From assembly GCF_900130005.1 (NCBI RefSeq), contig NZ_FQXP01000011.1, positions 71,958 to 135,957 of the forward strand: a stretch of 64,000 nucleotides of DNA, written 5' to 3'. Position 1 is the stretch's first letter. The number at the start of each line of letters is the position of its first letter. Position numbers and translations under genes: made by a program. Below are positions 63,658-64,000 of this stretch, piece by piece. Under the pieces are notes generated by a model, which worked only from the letters and a program-made list of their open reading frames with translations, ran no database searches and was not told where the DNA came from. This DNA comes from Clostridium collagenovorans DSM 3089 (GTDB taxonomy: Bacteria > Bacillota > Clostridia > Clostridiales > Clostridiaceae).

Positions 63658-64000
63658 ATCGAGTAGGAGGCGGTGACTAACCGCCGTCCTCTCACACCAC
63701 CGTGCGTACCGTTCGGTACACGGCGGTTCAGCAATTAATTAAGTGAATCTTGTTCATGTATTGAGCGTAGGATCCACTAAGCACTTCTAATATTTATTTT
63801 TGACTTCCACTCTATCTTCAATTAGATAGTCCGTTCAACGGTTATCTGCTTTCAAACATGGATTACCATTCTCAATAACTCTCAATTAATTACCGTCAAG
63901 TCCTTCCCTAACCTCAACTTTCGAAGAAGCTCCTACAGTACTATGACTTGAACTGACTTCTGAATGTTCAGTTATACCTCTCGGTATAGGTTACTAAGTG
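63658..64000 (-). mobile_element. Group II intron, 3' part (runs off the window)
   Basis: Minus strand: domain V at about 63735-63705 (CCGTGTACC, GAAC, GGTACGCACGG), domain VI and 3' end (GGCGGTTAGTCACCGCC, CCTACTCGAT) at about 63697-63658. Upstream sequence has group II domain I/IV-like phrases (CAGAAGTCAG, AAGTCATAGTACT, GGAAGGACTTGACGG) within 240 nt of domain V, and no reverse transcriptase frame in between. So it is probably an ORF-less intron, or one from which the ORF has been deleted; the 5' end lies outside the window. Confidence 0.78.

Noticed and set aside
63658..64000. Reverse transcriptase ORF in the intron
   Set aside because: All three minus-strand frames upstream of domain V are closed by stops within about 20 codons.
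1..64000. CRISPR array, tRNA or rRNA genes
   Set aside because: No regularly spaced direct repeats and no tRNA- or rRNA-like sequence were seen anywhere in the window.

Overview
The window is very AT-rich, with strong purine-rich ribosome binding sites, many intrinsic terminators, a T-box threonyl-tRNA synthetase leader, a c-di-GMP-I riboswitch and gene families typical of Firmicutes. I read it as chromosome of Clostridium sensu stricto; the species cannot be fixed from the sequence alone. No rRNA, tRNA or CRISPR array was seen.

Layout. 0.3-9.2 kb: beta-carbonic anhydrase, a methyltransferase, thrS with its T-box, a CarD-like regulator whose mRNA starts in a terminator hairpin, a HAD phosphatase killed by one in-frame stop, a sirtuin and a CPBP membrane protease. 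9.3-14.6 kb: a MerR regulator divergent from a MATE exporter, with a textbook MerR operator; then a GC-richer foreign insert (LytTR regulator) sitting between two diverged copies of the 3' end of a second MATE gene. 14.9-25.5 kb: a one-strand block built around two AAA+ ATPases (one carrying three CbxX/SpoVK-type modules), membrane proteins, a coiled-coil protein and a 54-residue ORF, with no known system name I can give. 25.7-38.3 kb: dus, a membrane protein, two two-component systems and two ABC systems of the peptide-antibiotic resistance kind. 38.6-47.7 kb: DUF2089 operon, methyltransferase, diguanylate cyclase, an ABC-F ribosome protection protein with a switchable leader, and an amino acid permease/PuuD-like operon behind a sigma-54 promoter. 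48-57.3 kb: the sigma-54 activator, a PLD-helicase-DUF3427 protein with a palindromic operator, an ABC exporter and a riboswitch-controlled surface protein. 57.7-64 kb: Rpn-type nuclease, a dead MerR gene beside an ABC exporter, a LAGLIDADG protein, an IS200-type element and the 3' part of a group II intron.

How parts connect. The sigma-54 activator at 48.0-50.0 kb is next to the only sigma-54 promoter found, which drives the PuuD-like hydrolase and permease. The diguanylate cyclase at 41.8 kb makes the ligand read by the riboswitch at 57.5 kb. The MerR protein at 9.3 kb should act on the MATE promoter beside it.

Most unusual points: (1) the unexplained AAA+ block; (2) three unrelated genes (at 26.67, 32.13 and 61.00 kb) that lack a normal Shine-Dalgarno next to the ATG and instead share a leader in which a purine tract, a hairpin and then 8-10 nt precede the ATG, as if folding brings the ribosome binding site to the start codon; (3) a three-segment RNA switch in front of the ABC-F gene; (4) the duplication-flanked foreign insert; (5) two genes broken by single in-frame stop codons.
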